A stretch of 64,000 nt of DNA from Runella defluvii (lineage in GTDB: Bacteria > Bacteroidota > Bacteroidia > Cytophagales > Spirosomataceae): positions 186,001-250,000 of the forward strand of contig NZ_JACIBY010000010.1 of NCBI RefSeq assembly GCF_014195535.1, written 5' to 3'. Shown here one piece after another: positions 33,386 to 42,780 of this stretch (position 1 is the stretch's first letter; every line of letters begins with the position of its first letter). The notes beneath the pieces were generated by a model that had not been told where the DNA came from, searched no databases, and saw nothing but the letters and a program-made list of their open reading frames with translations. The translations under genes were made by a program, and so were the position numbers.

Positions 33386-36217
33386 ATGAAAACGAAACTA
33401 CTCATCGGGCTTATGTGGATGTGGGCGGCTTGGGCAAACGCTGCGCCACCGATTGGCTTTGACTTTTGGAATCACCTAGGAACCAACGAGGGATTAAGCC
33501 AAAATGAAGTCCACTGTATTTTACAAGACCACCGTGGTTTGATGTGGTTTGGGACGCAAGATGGCCTCAATTGCTACGATGGGCAGCGAGTGCAGGTCTT
33601 TCGTCAAGCGCCTTTTGATTCTACCTCCTTGTCCGATGATTTTATCACGACGCTTCACGAAGACTCCAAACAGCGTTTTTGGGTAGGTACTGCCAAGGGG
33701 CTCAACTGCTATGATTTTGCCAAAGGGACGTTTCGACGTAGTTCGCAGCTCAAAACGGTCATTTTACAAATCATTGAAGATAAAAATAAGGCCATTTGGG
33801 TTCAGACAAAAACGACTTGGTGGGTTATGGCCACCAATGAAACGGAGTTTAAGGTAACAAAACGCAGTCCTGACGATGCGAAAAAAGCATTATTGGCTCA
33901 AATTACCCCCTTACTTCCTGCGAAGGTATCCGTTTCTTCGCTTATAACCGACCACCTGGGCATTGTGTGGGTCGGAACGCGCGGCCAAGGCATCTATCGG
34001 TTTCGCTATGAAGCGGATAAGCAGCAATACGTGCCTTTAGATGCTTTTGACGAAGATTTTTTTGATACCAATGGTTTGAAAAGTAGCCATATTACTTGTT
34101 TGTACGAGGGAAATGAGGCCGATGAAGATATTGTTTGGATAGGAACGCGCGAAGCGGGCGTGCAATTATACAGTCGTTCCAAAAACACTTTTAAGCATTG
34201 GGAACGCCTTTTTACCCAAGAATCGGCAGCTACTCGTACGTTTTTTGGGTTAACGACCGATAAAAAAGGGCATCTGTGGGTGGGTTCTTATTCTGGCTTG
34301 TACCGTATTCATCGGGCAACGCACGACATCCGAACGTACAAAACGCCCCCCAATACCATCGTCGAAACCTCTTTGGAAGATACACAGGGTAGTTTTTGGG
34401 TAGGAGGAAACACGGGGTTGTTTCATTTGGACAATACCCAGCAGCAATTTGAAACGTTTAATCTGCCACTGTACGAAGGTCATCAGCCGTGGGTGTTGCG
34501 AATTTATGAAGACCCAAGCCAACAAGTTTGGGTCGGGACGCGGGGCTACTTGGCACAAATTGACCCGCAAAAAAAAGTTCGTACGTGGAAAGAGCTGCCT
34601 GTTTCTAAGACCACCAAAGCAAAGTTGGAATCAGTAGGAACGATTCAGCGTGACGCCAAAGGAGGAATGTGGATTGGAATGCGGCAAGGACTTATCTATT
34701 GGCCTTCCCCAACTCAGTACGCACGTTTGTTTCAAAACAACCCCAACGATGCCAAGTCGCTCATCAGTAATATGATTTTGGACGTGCACGTGGACGCCAA
34801 ACAGCGCGTTTGGATTTGCTCAGCCAAGGGGTTGAGCTTGGCAAAACACCAAGATGGAAAGGTAGAGTTTGAACATTTTACCGAAAAAAATGGCCTTACC
34901 AATTCGTTTGTCTATGGTGCCATGAGCGATAAAGCAGGGGATTTGTGGTTGACGACCAACGGCGGGCTTATTCGCTTCAATCCTGAAAAGAAAACATTTC
35001 GCACCTACACCAGCCAAGATGGCTTGGGAGGCTTGGAGTTCAATTCGGGAGGGTTTCATCGCAGCCCCGATGGGGAGTTTTTTGTGGGTGGAAACGGAAT
35101 GTTGCTCAGTTTTCGCCCCGATGAATTGGTGATAAACAAGCACCTCCCACGGATTTTGCTACGTTCTTTTAAAAAGTTTGAAAAACCAGTTGTTCATTTA
35201 GATAGCATCATTGCGAGCGGTCAGCCCATTCGTTTAGACTACGACGAAAACTTTTTCTCCTTTGAGTGGGCAGCATTGGACTATACCAATCCTTCAAGCA
35301 ATCAGTTTGCATACCGTCTCGAAGGATTTGATAAGGACTGGGTCTATACGGGCACGCGCCGCTTTGTCGATTTTACTAATCTTAATCCTGGCAACTATAA
35401 ATTATGGGTAAAGGCGGCCAATAACGAAGGAAAGTGGAACGACCGAGATTACCTACAACTATCGCTGGTGATTACCCCGCCTTTTTGGAAAACGTGGTGG
35501 TTTTATGGACTCCTTTTTCTATTGGTGGCGGCAGTGGCAAAACTGCTGTATGATAATCATGTTCGACAACTGCTTGCCCTTGAGCGAGCGAAATTGGAGG
35601 AAAACGAGCGCGTTCGGAAACTAGCTGCCCAAGATTTGCACGATGAGTTTGGAAATACCCTCACGCGGATTTCCCTCTTGACCGAATTAGTAAAAAACCG
35701 AATGAATGGCCAAGTGGGAGGTGAAGTAGGGGAGTTGTTGACCAAAATCAGCGACAATGCCAATCGGATGTACCAAGGAACCAAAGATTTTATTTGGGCG
35801 ATTAACCCCGAACACGATAGCCTGTATGAAATCGCGGTTCGTTTGAAAGACTTTGGGGACGACGTTTTTGACAAAACAGGAATACGATTTAACGTAGAAG
35901 GATTAAACGATGCGCTTCGTGGCGTCAATTTGCCTACGGGTGCAAGTCGGCATTTGGTGCTTTTGTTCAAAGAAGCCATGAGCAACACCCTCAAACACGC
36001 TCAAGCGACCGAAACAACCCTTTCGTTTGTCCCCACTCCTGACTTATTGCGCATCGAATGGCAAGACAATGGCCGAGGCGTGGACTTAGAACGAAGCCGA
36101 CCAGGAAATGGCTTGATGAATATTCAAACGCGGGCCGAAAAAATTGGCGGTGTAGCGACACTCACTTCGCCTAAACACGGAGGTTTTGTCGTTTTATTTG
36201 AGCGGCCTTGTGCATAA
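33386..36217 (+). CDS. Sensor histidine kinase with periplasmic Reg_prop propeller and Y_Y_Y domain
   Basis: 943 residues from the ATG at 33386. A signal peptide is followed by about fourteen propeller repeats with 'GLSQNEVHCILQDHRGLMWFGTQDGL'-type blades (Reg_prop, residues ~30-590). A Y_Y_Y domain (FRLEGFD-like segment at ~640-700) and one transmembrane helix near 700-722 come next. The kinase core has the phosphoacceptor His752 in QDLHDEFGNTLTRISLL, as in the NarL-partner HisKA_3 family, and an HATPase with DNGRGVDLE and GNGLMNI. This is the classical two-component form, not the hybrid. The partner regulator is 25 bases downstream. Ligand is probably a glycan, by family analogy. Confidence 0.9.
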   Translation: MKTKLLIGLMWMWAAWANAAPPIGFDFWNHLGTNEGLSQNEVHCILQDHRGLMWFGTQDGLNCYDGQRVQVFRQAPFDSTSLSDDFITTLHEDSKQRFWVGTAKGLNCYDFAKGTFRRSSQLKTVILQIIEDKNKAIWVQTKTTWWVMATNETEFKVTKRSPDDAKKALLAQITPLLPAKVSVSSLITDHLGIVWVGTRGQGIYRFRYEADKQQYVPLDAFDEDFFDTNGLKSSHITCLYEGNEADEDIVWIGTREAGVQLYSRSKNTFKHWERLFTQESAATRTFFGLTTDKKGHLWVGSYSGLYRIHRATHDIRTYKTPPNTIVETSLEDTQGSFWVGGNTGLFHLDNTQQQFETFNLPLYEGHQPWVLRIYEDPSQQVWVGTRGYLAQIDPQKKVRTWKELPVSKTTKAKLESVGTIQRDAKGGMWIGMRQGLIYWPSPTQYARLFQNNPNDAKSLISNMILDVHVDAKQRVWICSAKGLSLAKHQDGKVEFEHFTEKNGLTNSFVYGAMSDKAGDLWLTTNGGLIRFNPEKKTFRTYTSQDGLGGLEFNSGGFHRSPDGEFFVGGNGMLLSFRPDELVINKHLPRILLRSFKKFEKPVVHLDSIIASGQPIRLDYDENFFSFEWAALDYTNPSSNQFAYRLEGFDKDWVYTGTRRFVDFTNLNPGNYKLWVKAANNEGKWNDRDYLQLSLVITPPFWKTWWFYGLLFLLVAAVAKLLYDNHVRQLLALERAKLEENERVRKLAAQDLHDEFGNTLTRISLLTELVKNRMNGQVGGEVGELLTKISDNANRMYQGTKDFIWAINPEHDSLYEIAVRLKDFGDDVFDKTGIRFNVEGLNDALRGVNLPTGASRHLVLLFKEAMSNTLKHAQATETTLSFVPTPDLLRIEWQDNGRGVDLERSRPGNGLMNIQTRAEKIGGVATLTSPKHGGFVVLFERPCA

Positions 36218-36242
36218 TTAAACTAAAAATCAGTTACTTAAC

Positions 36243-36866
36243 ATGATAAAAACACGCCTTTGTTTGGTCGAAGACGACTACATTATCCGAGAAGGCTTTG
36301 CGGCACTTTTAAGTCAGACGCCTGATTTTGAGGTGGTAGGAGCCTATTCTAACTGCGAAGATTACCTCAAAAATCTAGCCAATGACCGCCCCGACGTTGT
36401 TTTGATGGATTTGGAACTACCTCGCATGGGAGGAGTGGAAGGGATTGAACGTACCAAAAAACTCCGCCCCCAAACCCAGCTCATCGTCGTGACGGTATAT
36501 GAAAACGATGGTTTAGTGTTCAAGGCGTTGTGTGCAGGAGCGGGAGGCTATTTGACCAAAAATATGCCCCCAAGTCGTTTGATTGACGCCATTCGAGAAA
36601 TCCGCCAAGGCGGAGCGCCCATGAGTACCAATATCGCTCGAATGGTGGTTGCGTCCTTCCAAAAAAATTACCAATCGCCCCTAACTGCCCGCGAAACGGA
36701 GGTGTTAGAGCGAATTGCCCAAGGAAAAAGCTACACGACCATTGCCGATGAGCTGTTTGTCGATAAAGAAACGATTCGGACTCACATCAAAAATATTTAC
36801 TGGAAGTTAGAGGTTCATTCAAAGGCAGAAGCGATAGAAAAAGCGCGCAAAGAAAAATTGATTTAG
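36243..36866 (+). CDS. NarL/LuxR-family response regulator
   Basis: 207 residues. The receiver domain has acidic EDDY at 9-12, phosphoacceptor Asp56 in VLMDLELPRMGG and a Lys in YLTKNMPP near 105. The C-terminal LuxR-type HTH is LTARETEVLERIAQGKSYTTIADELFVDKETIRTHIKNIYWKLEVHS. It is the natural partner of the HisKA_3 kinase 25 bases before it, and the two form an operon. The regulated genes are unknown; the CotH gene about 115 bases downstream is a candidate. Confidence 0.92.
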   Translation: MIKTRLCLVEDDYIIREGFAALLSQTPDFEVVGAYSNCEDYLKNLANDRPDVVLMDLELPRMGGVEGIERTKKLRPQTQLIVVTVYENDGLVFKALCAGAGGYLTKNMPPSRLIDAIREIRQGGAPMSTNIARMVVASFQKNYQSPLTARETEVLERIAQGKSYTTIADELFVDKETIRTHIKNIYWKLEVHSKAEAIEKARKEKLI

Positions 36867-36981
36867 AAGAAATCCGCAAGAATAAATAGTATTTTGCATC
36901 AAAACAGAAAAAGTCAGCGTAATCCAAACTAACTAGCTGAACTTAAGCCCTATTTCTGACACCCTTCTCTTTGATGCTTGT

Positions 36982-38340
36982 ATGAAACCTATTCACGCAC
37001 TTGTTGTCGTTAGCCTTTTGGTAGGAATAATCGTAAGCTGTAAAAATCCAGAAGAAACTACGCCCGACCATGCTGGATTGTCCGATTGGACGGACGAAAC
37101 TCACGGAAAGAAAGCCGATGCTAACTATTCGGTTGTTTTCCCACAAGATAACGTCAATTCGTTAGAAATTAGGATGACGAAAGACGACTGGACGGCCATC
37201 CGTGCCGATATGAAAACACTGAAAGGTTCCGATTTTGGCGTGGGGGGAACTGGTGGCGGAGGTGGTGGAGTCAATACAACTACCGAACCGCGTTATGTGG
37301 CGGTTTCGATGAAATTTAACGGAAAAGAGTGGTACAAAGTAGGTTTTCGACTAAAAGGAAACTCAAGCTTATCATCTATTTGGCGAGCGGGTATCTACAA
37401 ATTACCGTTTCGGTTAAAAATGGATGAATTTGAAGACCAGTATCCCGCAATTTTAGACCAACGGTTTTATGGATTTAAGGAGTTGTCGATGTCGCCTGCT
37501 TTTAAGGACAACTCACTTATTCGAGAAAAAGTAACGGCTGATATTTTTCGAATGGCGGGAATTCCTGCGGCGCAAACGGCCTTCTACAAAGTCTATATTG
37601 ATTTTGGCGAAGGACTAAAATACTGCGGGGTTTATACCATGCTCGAAACCATCGAAGACGAAATGCTCAAGGCTCAGTTTGGAGAAGATAAGGGGAACGT
37701 ATATAAACCAGAATCAAACTTCACGACCTTTAATCAAACTCAGTTTGAGAAAAAAAACAACGAAGATTTGGCTGATTGGAGTGATATTCAAGCGACGATA
37801 ACGGCACTTAATGCGCCTATCCGAACGTCAAACCCAGTCCAGTGGCGTACTAATCTTGAAAAAGTATTCAACGTTGACCACTTTATAAAATGGTTAGCTG
37901 TTAACACAACCATGGTCAATTGGGATACGTACGGAGCCATGGCGCACAACCATTATCTATACAACCATTCCTCGAAAAAACTAACGTGGATTCCGTGGGA
38001 TAACAACGAAGCCTTGACCAGTAATGCAAGAGTCCAGCTTTCCTTGGCGGGTGTTGCGGCTTCTTGGCCCTTGATTCGGTACATTGCCGACGATGCAGTG
38101 TATTATCAAAAATACAAAACGTACGTGAAAGACTTCAACGATAACGTCTTTACGACCGCGAAAATGAACGCGCTTTTTGATAAAAATACAAACCTGATTA
38201 CCCCATTCGTAAACGGCACCGAGAAAGAACAAGCACCGTATTCAAATCTTACCAATACGACAAGCTTTACGGCAGCGCTTCCATCGTTGAAACAGCATGT
38301 TGTCGCTCGAAATCAAGCTGTTGCTAGCTTTGTTCCTTGA
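36982..38340 (+). CDS. CotH-family lipoprotein
   Basis: 452 residues. The lipobox is VGIIVSCKNPEE, so it is a lipoprotein. The CotH kinase-like core runs from RYVAVSMKFNGKEWYKVGFRLKGNSS to the end: IREKVTADIFRMAGIPAAQTAFYKVYIDFG, YCGVYTMLETIEDEMLKAQFG and IPWDNNEAL, the last of which holds the metal-binding Asp. CotH-like proteins are atypical protein kinases of the outer coat of spores, and in Gram-negative bacteria are found on the surface. A Gly-rich run (GVGGTGGGGGGV) precedes the core. The function here is open. Confidence 0.85.
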   Translation: MKPIHALVVVSLLVGIIVSCKNPEETTPDHAGLSDWTDETHGKKADANYSVVFPQDNVNSLEIRMTKDDWTAIRADMKTLKGSDFGVGGTGGGGGGVNTTTEPRYVAVSMKFNGKEWYKVGFRLKGNSSLSSIWRAGIYKLPFRLKMDEFEDQYPAILDQRFYGFKELSMSPAFKDNSLIREKVTADIFRMAGIPAAQTAFYKVYIDFGEGLKYCGVYTMLETIEDEMLKAQFGEDKGNVYKPESNFTTFNQTQFEKKNNEDLADWSDIQATITALNAPIRTSNPVQWRTNLEKVFNVDHFIKWLAVNTTMVNWDTYGAMAHNHYLYNHSSKKLTWIPWDNNEALTSNARVQLSLAGVAASWPLIRYIADDAVYYQKYKTYVKDFNDNVFTTAKMNALFDKNTNLITPFVNGTEKEQAPYSNLTNTTSFTAALPSLKQHVVARNQAVASFVP

Positions 38341-38346
38341 GAGGTG

Positions 38347-39210
38347 TCAATAATAGCACTTGAGTTTGCGGCGCTCCGCACGGCGGGCTTGGGTTCCCAA
38401 GAGATATTCTGCCCGAAAAGATAAAAAACCGTACGAATCTTTTACTTTGGGGTTTCCGCGTTGCGCACCTGCCTCATTTCTAACAGGATACCCTGTTGGA
38501 AGTGTCGCAGGGTCAAGCTCTGGGCGGCGATCAGAAAGTTGGAGTGCAAGTTCAGACATTCCTGTCGGATTAGGATAAACTGTACTGACGTCGTCCAAAT
38601 AGTCGGAGTTCGCGTAGTTATTACTCAACTCGACGGCAAAACTCCAACGCTCGTTGAACTTCCAAGAGGTACCAATCCCGATGACCCCAATGCGCACATT
38701 GCGTTTATAGGCAACACCTTCCGTTTGTAGCGGTGCAAGGCTATGCCAAGTTCCTTGGTACTGTGCTTTAGGGGTAATGCGAGTGATTCCGATTCCACCA
38801 AATAAATAAGGATTCACTGCCCGTTCATCGTGATAACGGAACAAATCTGCTTGTAGTCCCACATACCCAGCAGGGTTGTCCGAACGAAACGAAAGATTAT
38901 TGTACCAAATAGGCCCGCCTTCTTGTTTTCCAGAAATACGATAAAAGTCAATTTCTCCGCGTACCGAAAAGCGTTCGGCCAACCGATAAGTAATGGCCGC
39001 CGCAATGTGAGGTTGAATAAAGCGCAAATCAGTTTTTGCGCGCATGTCGCCCATGTAATAGGAAATACCAGTTCCCACACTAAGTTTTACAACGCCAAAA
39101 GCAGGAGTATTACGATACAGGTGAGAATTACGGGACGATTGGGCTAGAACAGATACAGAACCAATCACACATACCAACAAACTAGCCAATCGAAGAGGGA
39201 GTTGTGTCAT
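38347..39210 (-). CDS. Outer-membrane beta-barrel protein, DUF6089/PorG-like
   Basis: 287 residues with a signal peptide ending at VLAQ. It has 8-10 amphipathic strands ending in aromatics (VVKLSVGTGISYYMGDMR, VGLQADLFRYHD, YLFGGIGITRI, FAVELSNNYANSDYLDDVST). The NSDYLDDVSTVYPNP text is typical of the PorG/DUF6089 outer-membrane family, some of whose members belong to the T9SS. It is not adjacent to other T9SS genes. TAACTTTG on the minus strand (39270-39263) is a likely -7 box. The stop is 7 bases from the end of the CotH gene, convergent. Confidence 0.75.
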   Translation of the reverse strand: MTQLPLRLASLLVCVIGSVSVLAQSSRNSHLYRNTPAFGVVKLSVGTGISYYMGDMRAKTDLRFIQPHIAAAITYRLAERFSVRGEIDFYRISGKQEGGPIWYNNLSFRSDNPAGYVGLQADLFRYHDERAVNPYLFGGIGITRITPKAQYQGTWHSLAPLQTEGVAYKRNVRIGVIGIGTSWKFNERWSFAVELSNNYANSDYLDDVSTVYPNPTGMSELALQLSDRRPELDPATLPTGYPVRNEAGAQRGNPKVKDSYGFLSFRAEYLLGTQARRAERRKLKCYY

Positions 39211-39354
39211 ATTTTACGGGTTAAGCCTCGTATGTTTACAGCGACAATAACGAAAATGATGCCAAAGTTAATATGGATTTAGGTAGAATTTGCGAAAAGA
39301 AGGCGTAACTGCCTCAAAAACAAAAAAATATTTTTTCTTTTTTGTTGCAATGTA

Positions 39355-39385
39355 TTGTAATATTGAACAATAATTAAGACCTTTG
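39355..39385 (+). promoter_or_regulatory. Upstream promoter P1 of the ribosomal operon
   Basis: TTG (39355-39357), 20 bases, then GACCTTTG (39378-39385). Its -7 element and spacing are identical in form to P2. It precedes a terminator. Confidence 0.5.
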
Positions 39386-39517
39386 CAAGCCTTTTCAAAA
39401 GACGTATATTTTCTAGTCAAGACATACATTGGGTGAAGGTCCTGAATTAAGGAAACCGCATCTGAGTTCAAAGCAAAAATTTAGCTAGTTTATTAGCTTT
39501 AATTTGGTTGCAACTGA

Positions 39518-39548
39518 AGTCAGGTGTTCTATCATCTGACTTTTTTTG
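39518..39548 (+). terminator. Intrinsic terminator/attenuator in the ribosomal operon leader
   Basis: AGTCAGGTG (39518-39526) pairs with CATCTGACT (39533-39541), 9 bp including one G-T pair. It is followed by eight Ts (39541-39547 plus the stem T). No plus-strand gene precedes it, so it should act on RNA from P1. Confidence 0.8.
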
Positions 39549-39577
39549 TGTCTTTAGAAAATAAATACGAAGGCTAA

Positions 39578-39609
39578 TTTGGAATGCAAAAATATAATGT
39601 TGACCTTTG
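39578..39609 (+). promoter_or_regulatory. Promoter P2 of the ribosomal operon
   Basis: TTTG (39578-39581), 20 bases, then GACCTTTG (39602-39609). The start of rplC is 48 bases downstream. Confidence 0.6.
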
Positions 39610-39657
39610 CAGTCCATTTTGTAAAATAAATTGTATAACCTGCTGTAAATCAAAAAG

Positions 39658-40278
39658 ATGTCTGGTTTAATAGGAAAAAAAATCGGAATGACAAGCGTGT
39701 ACAATGCGGACGGGCAGGCTCTGGCGTGTACGGTTATTGAAGCTGGTCCTTGTGTTGTAACGCAAGTAAAAACCGAAGAAACCGATGGATACCAAGCTAT
39801 TCAGCTCGGTTTCGGTGAGAAGAAAGAAAAACACACGACTCAGCCGCTCATGGGTCACTTCAAAAAAGCAGGAACTACTCCTAAGCGCAAGCTCGTCGAG
39901 TTCAAAGAGTTCACACAAGAACTTGCTTTGGGTCAGACGTTGGAAGTTGCTGACGTTTTTATTGAAGGAGACTTTGTGGACGTGGTTGGAACTGCCAAAG
40001 GTCGTGGTTTTCAAGGTGTTGTAAAGCGTCATGGCTTTGGTGGGGTTGGAGGCCAAACTCACGGTCAGCACAACCGTCAACGTCACCCAGGTTCGATTGG
40101 GGCTTGTTCGTTTCCGTCGCGTGTATTCAAAGGAATTCGCATGGCAGGTCGTATGGGTAACAACCGTGTGAAGGTTCAAAACCTCAAAGTGTTGAAGGTA
40201 ATCCCTGGGCAGAATATCGTCGTTATCAGTGGCTCAGTGCCAGGTGCGAAGAATTCGTTTGTAATCATTGAAAAGTAA
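39658..40278 (+). CDS. rplC: 50S ribosomal protein L3
   Basis: 206 residues beginning [19 protein letters not shown], the usual L3 start, with the Gly-rich loop [20 protein letters not shown]-type segment that reaches toward the peptidyl-transferase centre. L3 binds 23S rRNA early in assembly. This is the first gene of the operon here. In most bacteria rpsJ comes first. The A-rich leader has no Shine-Dalgarno sequence, as is usual in this phylum. Confidence 0.97.
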   Translation: MSGLIGKKIGMTSVYNADGQALACTVIEAGPCVVTQVKTEETDGYQAIQLGFGEKKEKHTTQPLMGHFKKAGTTPKRKLVEFKEFTQELALGQTLEVADVFIEGDFVDVVGTAKGRGFQGVVKRHGFGGVGGQTHGQHNRQRHPGSIGACSFPSRVFKGIRMAGRMGNNRVKVQNLKVLKVIPGQNIVVISGSVPGAKNSFVIIEK

Positions 40279-40303
40279 TCAATCGCAACGGCGAATCAAG
40301 ACA

Positions 40304-40933
40304 ATGGAACTTTCAGTATTAAATATAAAAGGACAAGCGACTGGTAAAACAGTCTCTCTTTCCGATGAAGTGTTCGGCATCGAGCCAAATGAGCACGTAG
40401 TATATTTGGATGTGAAACAGTACTTGGCCAATCAACGTCAAGGTACTCACAAGTCAAAAGAGCGTGCCGAGGTTTCTTATTCAACTAGAAAAATCAAGCG
40501 CCAAAAGGGAACTGGTGGAGCTCGTGCGGGTTCAATCAAGTCGCCAGTATTCGTAGGTGGTGGCCGTGTATTCGGTCCTAGACCACGCGATTATAGCTTC
40601 AAATTGAATAAAAAAGTAAAAGCGTTGGCGCGTAAGTCAGTGCTTTCACAGAAAGCTAAAGCAAACGGTATTTCGGTAGTAGAAGACTTTACGTTTGATG
40701 CTCCAAAAACAAAACAATACCTTTCGTTTTTGAGCGCGCTTTCACTTACTGGTAAGAAAACACTTCTTATTTTGCCAGAATACAATAACAACGTGTATTT
40801 GTCAGGACGTAACATTCCTAAAACAAATATCACTACAGCAGGTGATGTTAATACATACGACCTTATGAATGCTGAGGTGTTGTTAATCAGTGAAACAGCG
40901 GTGTCGAAGTTAGAAAATCTCTTGAACAAGTAA
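40304..40933 (+). CDS. rplD: 50S ribosomal protein L4
   Basis: 209 residues. I chose the ATG at 40304 ([10 protein letters not shown]), since an earlier ATG at 40268 overlaps the L3 gene and adds residues not seen in L4. The exit-tunnel loop [16 protein letters not shown] and [11 protein letters not shown] are intact. L4 lines the peptide tunnel, and in E. coli it also represses its own operon. The gap to L3 is 25 bases. Confidence 0.96.
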   Translation: MELSVLNIKGQATGKTVSLSDEVFGIEPNEHVVYLDVKQYLANQRQGTHKSKERAEVSYSTRKIKRQKGTGGARAGSIKSPVFVGGGRVFGPRPRDYSFKLNKKVKALARKSVLSQKAKANGISVVEDFTFDAPKTKQYLSFLSALSLTGKKTLLILPEYNNNVYLSGRNIPKTNITTAGDVNTYDLMNAEVLLISETAVSKLENLLNK

Positions 40934-40937
40934 GACA

Positions 40938-41228
40938 ATGAGTGTACTTAAGCGACCAATATTGACCGAAAAAGCTACTGCTCTTAGCAACTTGGGCAAG
41001 TATGTATTTGAGGTAACAAAAACTGCCAATAAAATTGAAATCGCCAACGCCATCGAAAAGATGTACGGCGTGAAAGTAGCGAGTGTGGATACAATGCGCT
41101 CGATTGGTAGAAAGAAAACAAGAATGTCACGCGGTAAGGCCATTAGTGGTATTACTTCAACGTACAAAAAGGCCATTGTGACATTGAAAGCAGGCGAGAT
41201 TATTGATATCTACGCTGATATTGTTTAA
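40938..41228 (+). CDS. rplW: 50S ribosomal protein L23
   Basis: 96 residues, starting MSVLKRPILTEKATALSNLGKYVFEVTKTANK, the L23 core with the conserved T-E-K. It sits at the tunnel exit and docks trigger factor and SRP. Four bases separate it from rplD, so translational coupling is likely. Confidence 0.96.
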   Translation: MSVLKRPILTEKATALSNLGKYVFEVTKTANKIEIANAIEKMYGVKVASVDTMRSIGRKKTRMSRGKAISGITSTYKKAIVTLKAGEIIDIYADIV

Positions 41229-41264
41229 TAAACCGTTGAAGTAGCAAATAATTGAACAACAACA

Positions 41265-42089
41265 ATGGGAGTCATTAAGCTCAAACCAACAACTCCAGGT
41301 CAGCGCTACCGTACGGCTCCGTCGTTTGACGAAATTACGACCGACAAGCCAGAAAAAAGCTTGTTAGCCCCTATCAAAAAGACAGGTGGACGTAACAGCC
41401 AAGGTCGTCGTACTGCTCGTTACATTGGCGGTGGTCACAAGCGCATGTACCGTATCATCGATTTCAAGCGTAATAAATTGGACGTACCAGGTACTGTAAT
41501 GACAGTAGAATACGATCCAAACCGTTCAGCTCGTATCGCATTGGTAGAGTACCAAGATGGTGAAAAACGCTACATCCTTGCTCCACAAGGAATTGCTGTA
41601 GGACAAACAATTATCTCTGGAAGCGAAGTAGCTCCAGAAGTAGGAAACGCTCTTCCGCTTGCTGTGATGCCAATCGGTACAATTGTCCACAACGTGGAAT
41701 TGCACCCAGGCAAAGGAGGTCAGCTCGTTCGTAGTGCGGGAACTTACGCTCAGTTAGTAGCACGTGATGGTAAATATGCAGTATTGCGTATGCCATCAAG
41801 CGAAATGCGGATGGTTCTTGCAGTATGTAAGGCAACGGTAGGTTCAGTATCTAACCCCGATCACATGAACGTGAGCCTTGGTAAGGCAGGTCGTAAGCGT
41901 TGGTTAGGTATTCGTCCACGTGTACGTGGGGTTGCGATGAACCCAGTCGATCACCCAATGGGTGGTGGTGAAGGTCGTGCGTCAGGTGGTCACCCACGTT
42001 CTCGTACGGGCTTATATGCGAAGGGTAAAAAGACCCGTACTCCGAAAAAGTATTCTAACCGTTTGATTATTAGCAAACGTAAAAAATAA
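41265..42089 (+). CDS. rplB: 50S ribosomal protein L2
   Basis: 274 residues. It has the L2 OB-fold and the C-terminal segment [22 protein letters not shown], which includes the conserved His near the peptidyl-transferase region. L2 is one of the largest and most conserved proteins of the large subunit and is needed to join the subunits. It follows rplW by 36 bases. Confidence 0.97.
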   Translation: MGVIKLKPTTPGQRYRTAPSFDEITTDKPEKSLLAPIKKTGGRNSQGRRTARYIGGGHKRMYRIIDFKRNKLDVPGTVMTVEYDPNRSARIALVEYQDGEKRYILAPQGIAVGQTIISGSEVAPEVGNALPLAVMPIGTIVHNVELHPGKGGQLVRSAGTYAQLVARDGKYAVLRMPSSEMRMVLAVCKATVGSVSNPDHMNVSLGKAGRKRWLGIRPRVRGVAMNPVDHPMGGGEGRASGGHPRSRTGLYAKGKKTRTPKKYSNRLIISKRKK

Positions 42090-42099
42090 TCGAAGATAA

Positions 42100-42378
42100 A
42101 TGGGACGTTCGATAAAAAAAGGACCATATATTGATTTCCGTCTGCAAATTAAAGTAGATGCCATGAATGATTCAGGCAAGAAATCAGTAATCAAGACTTG
42201 GTCAAGACGCAGTACAATCTCCCCAGATTTTATTGGTCACACTTTTGCAGTACACAACGGAAACAAGTTTATCCCAGTGTACGTAACCGAAAACATGGTT
42301 GGGCATAAGTTGGGCGAATTCTCTCCTACGCGCAATTTCCGTGGGCACATTGCCAAAAAGGACAAAGGTAAGCGATAG
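42100..42378 (+). CDS. rpsS: 30S ribosomal protein S19
   Basis: 92 residues beginning [15 protein letters not shown] with the family motif [21 protein letters not shown]19 forms part of the 30S head and contacts S13 and the 50S subunit. Ten bases after rplB. Confidence 0.97.
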   Translation: MGRSIKKGPYIDFRLQIKVDAMNDSGKKSVIKTWSRRSTISPDFIGHTFAVHNGNKFIPVYVTENMVGHKLGEFSPTRNFRGHIAKKDKGKR

Positions 42379-42395
42379 TAATAGTCACAAAGAAA

Positions 42396-42764
42396 ATGGA
42401 AGCAAGAGCTATATTAAGAAACGTACCCACTTCACCTCGTAAAATGCGGTTAGTAGCCGACATGATTCGGGGCCAGAAAGTGAGCCGCGCATTGGCGATT
42501 TTGCAGTATCAGCCACAGGCTGCCGCTCCGGTTTTGAAAAAAGTTTTGATGTCAGCCGTAGCTAACTGGCAACAGCTCAACGAGGATACTAAACTTGAAG
42601 ACGCTGAACTGTATGTAAAGACAGTATTCGTTGACGGCGGTACTATGTTGAAGCGTCTGCGTCCGGCTCCTCAAGGCCGTGCCTATCGCGTTCGTAAGCG
42701 TTCAAACCACATTACACTTGTGGTAGATGATGCATCAGCAGAATTAATCCAACAAGAAGCCTAA
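42396..42764 (+). CDS. rplV: 50S ribosomal protein L22
   Basis: 122 residues with the conserved start [20 protein letters not shown] and the tunnel hairpin [23 protein letters not shown]. It lines the exit tunnel opposite L4 and is a macrolide-resistance site. The gap to rpsS is 17 bases. Confidence 0.97.
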   Translation: MEARAILRNVPTSPRKMRLVADMIRGQKVSRALAILQYQPQAAAPVLKKVLMSAVANWQQLNEDTKLEDAELYVKTVFVDGGTMLKRLRPAPQGRAYRVRKRSNHITLVVDDASAELIQQEA

Positions 42765-42780
42765 AAATTTTCAATAACGA

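Larger units (their letters stand above)
39211..39657. other. Long non-coding leader region before the ribosomal operon
   Basis: A 447-bp gap with no coding gene and no S10 gene. It holds the promoter of the OmpA-like barrel gene on the left, a first promoter for the ribosomal operon (39355-39385), about 155 bases without any ATG, an intrinsic terminator (39518-39548), and a second promoter (39578-39609). I see no tRNA or known ncRNA motif in it. Confidence 0.8.

Noticed and set aside
39390-39548. A small structural RNA such as tRNA, SRP RNA or 6S RNA in the leader
   Set aside because: I looked for a T-loop, an SRP GGAA hairpin with flanking asymmetric loop and a 6S bubble and did not find a convincing match; kept as a leader RNA only.
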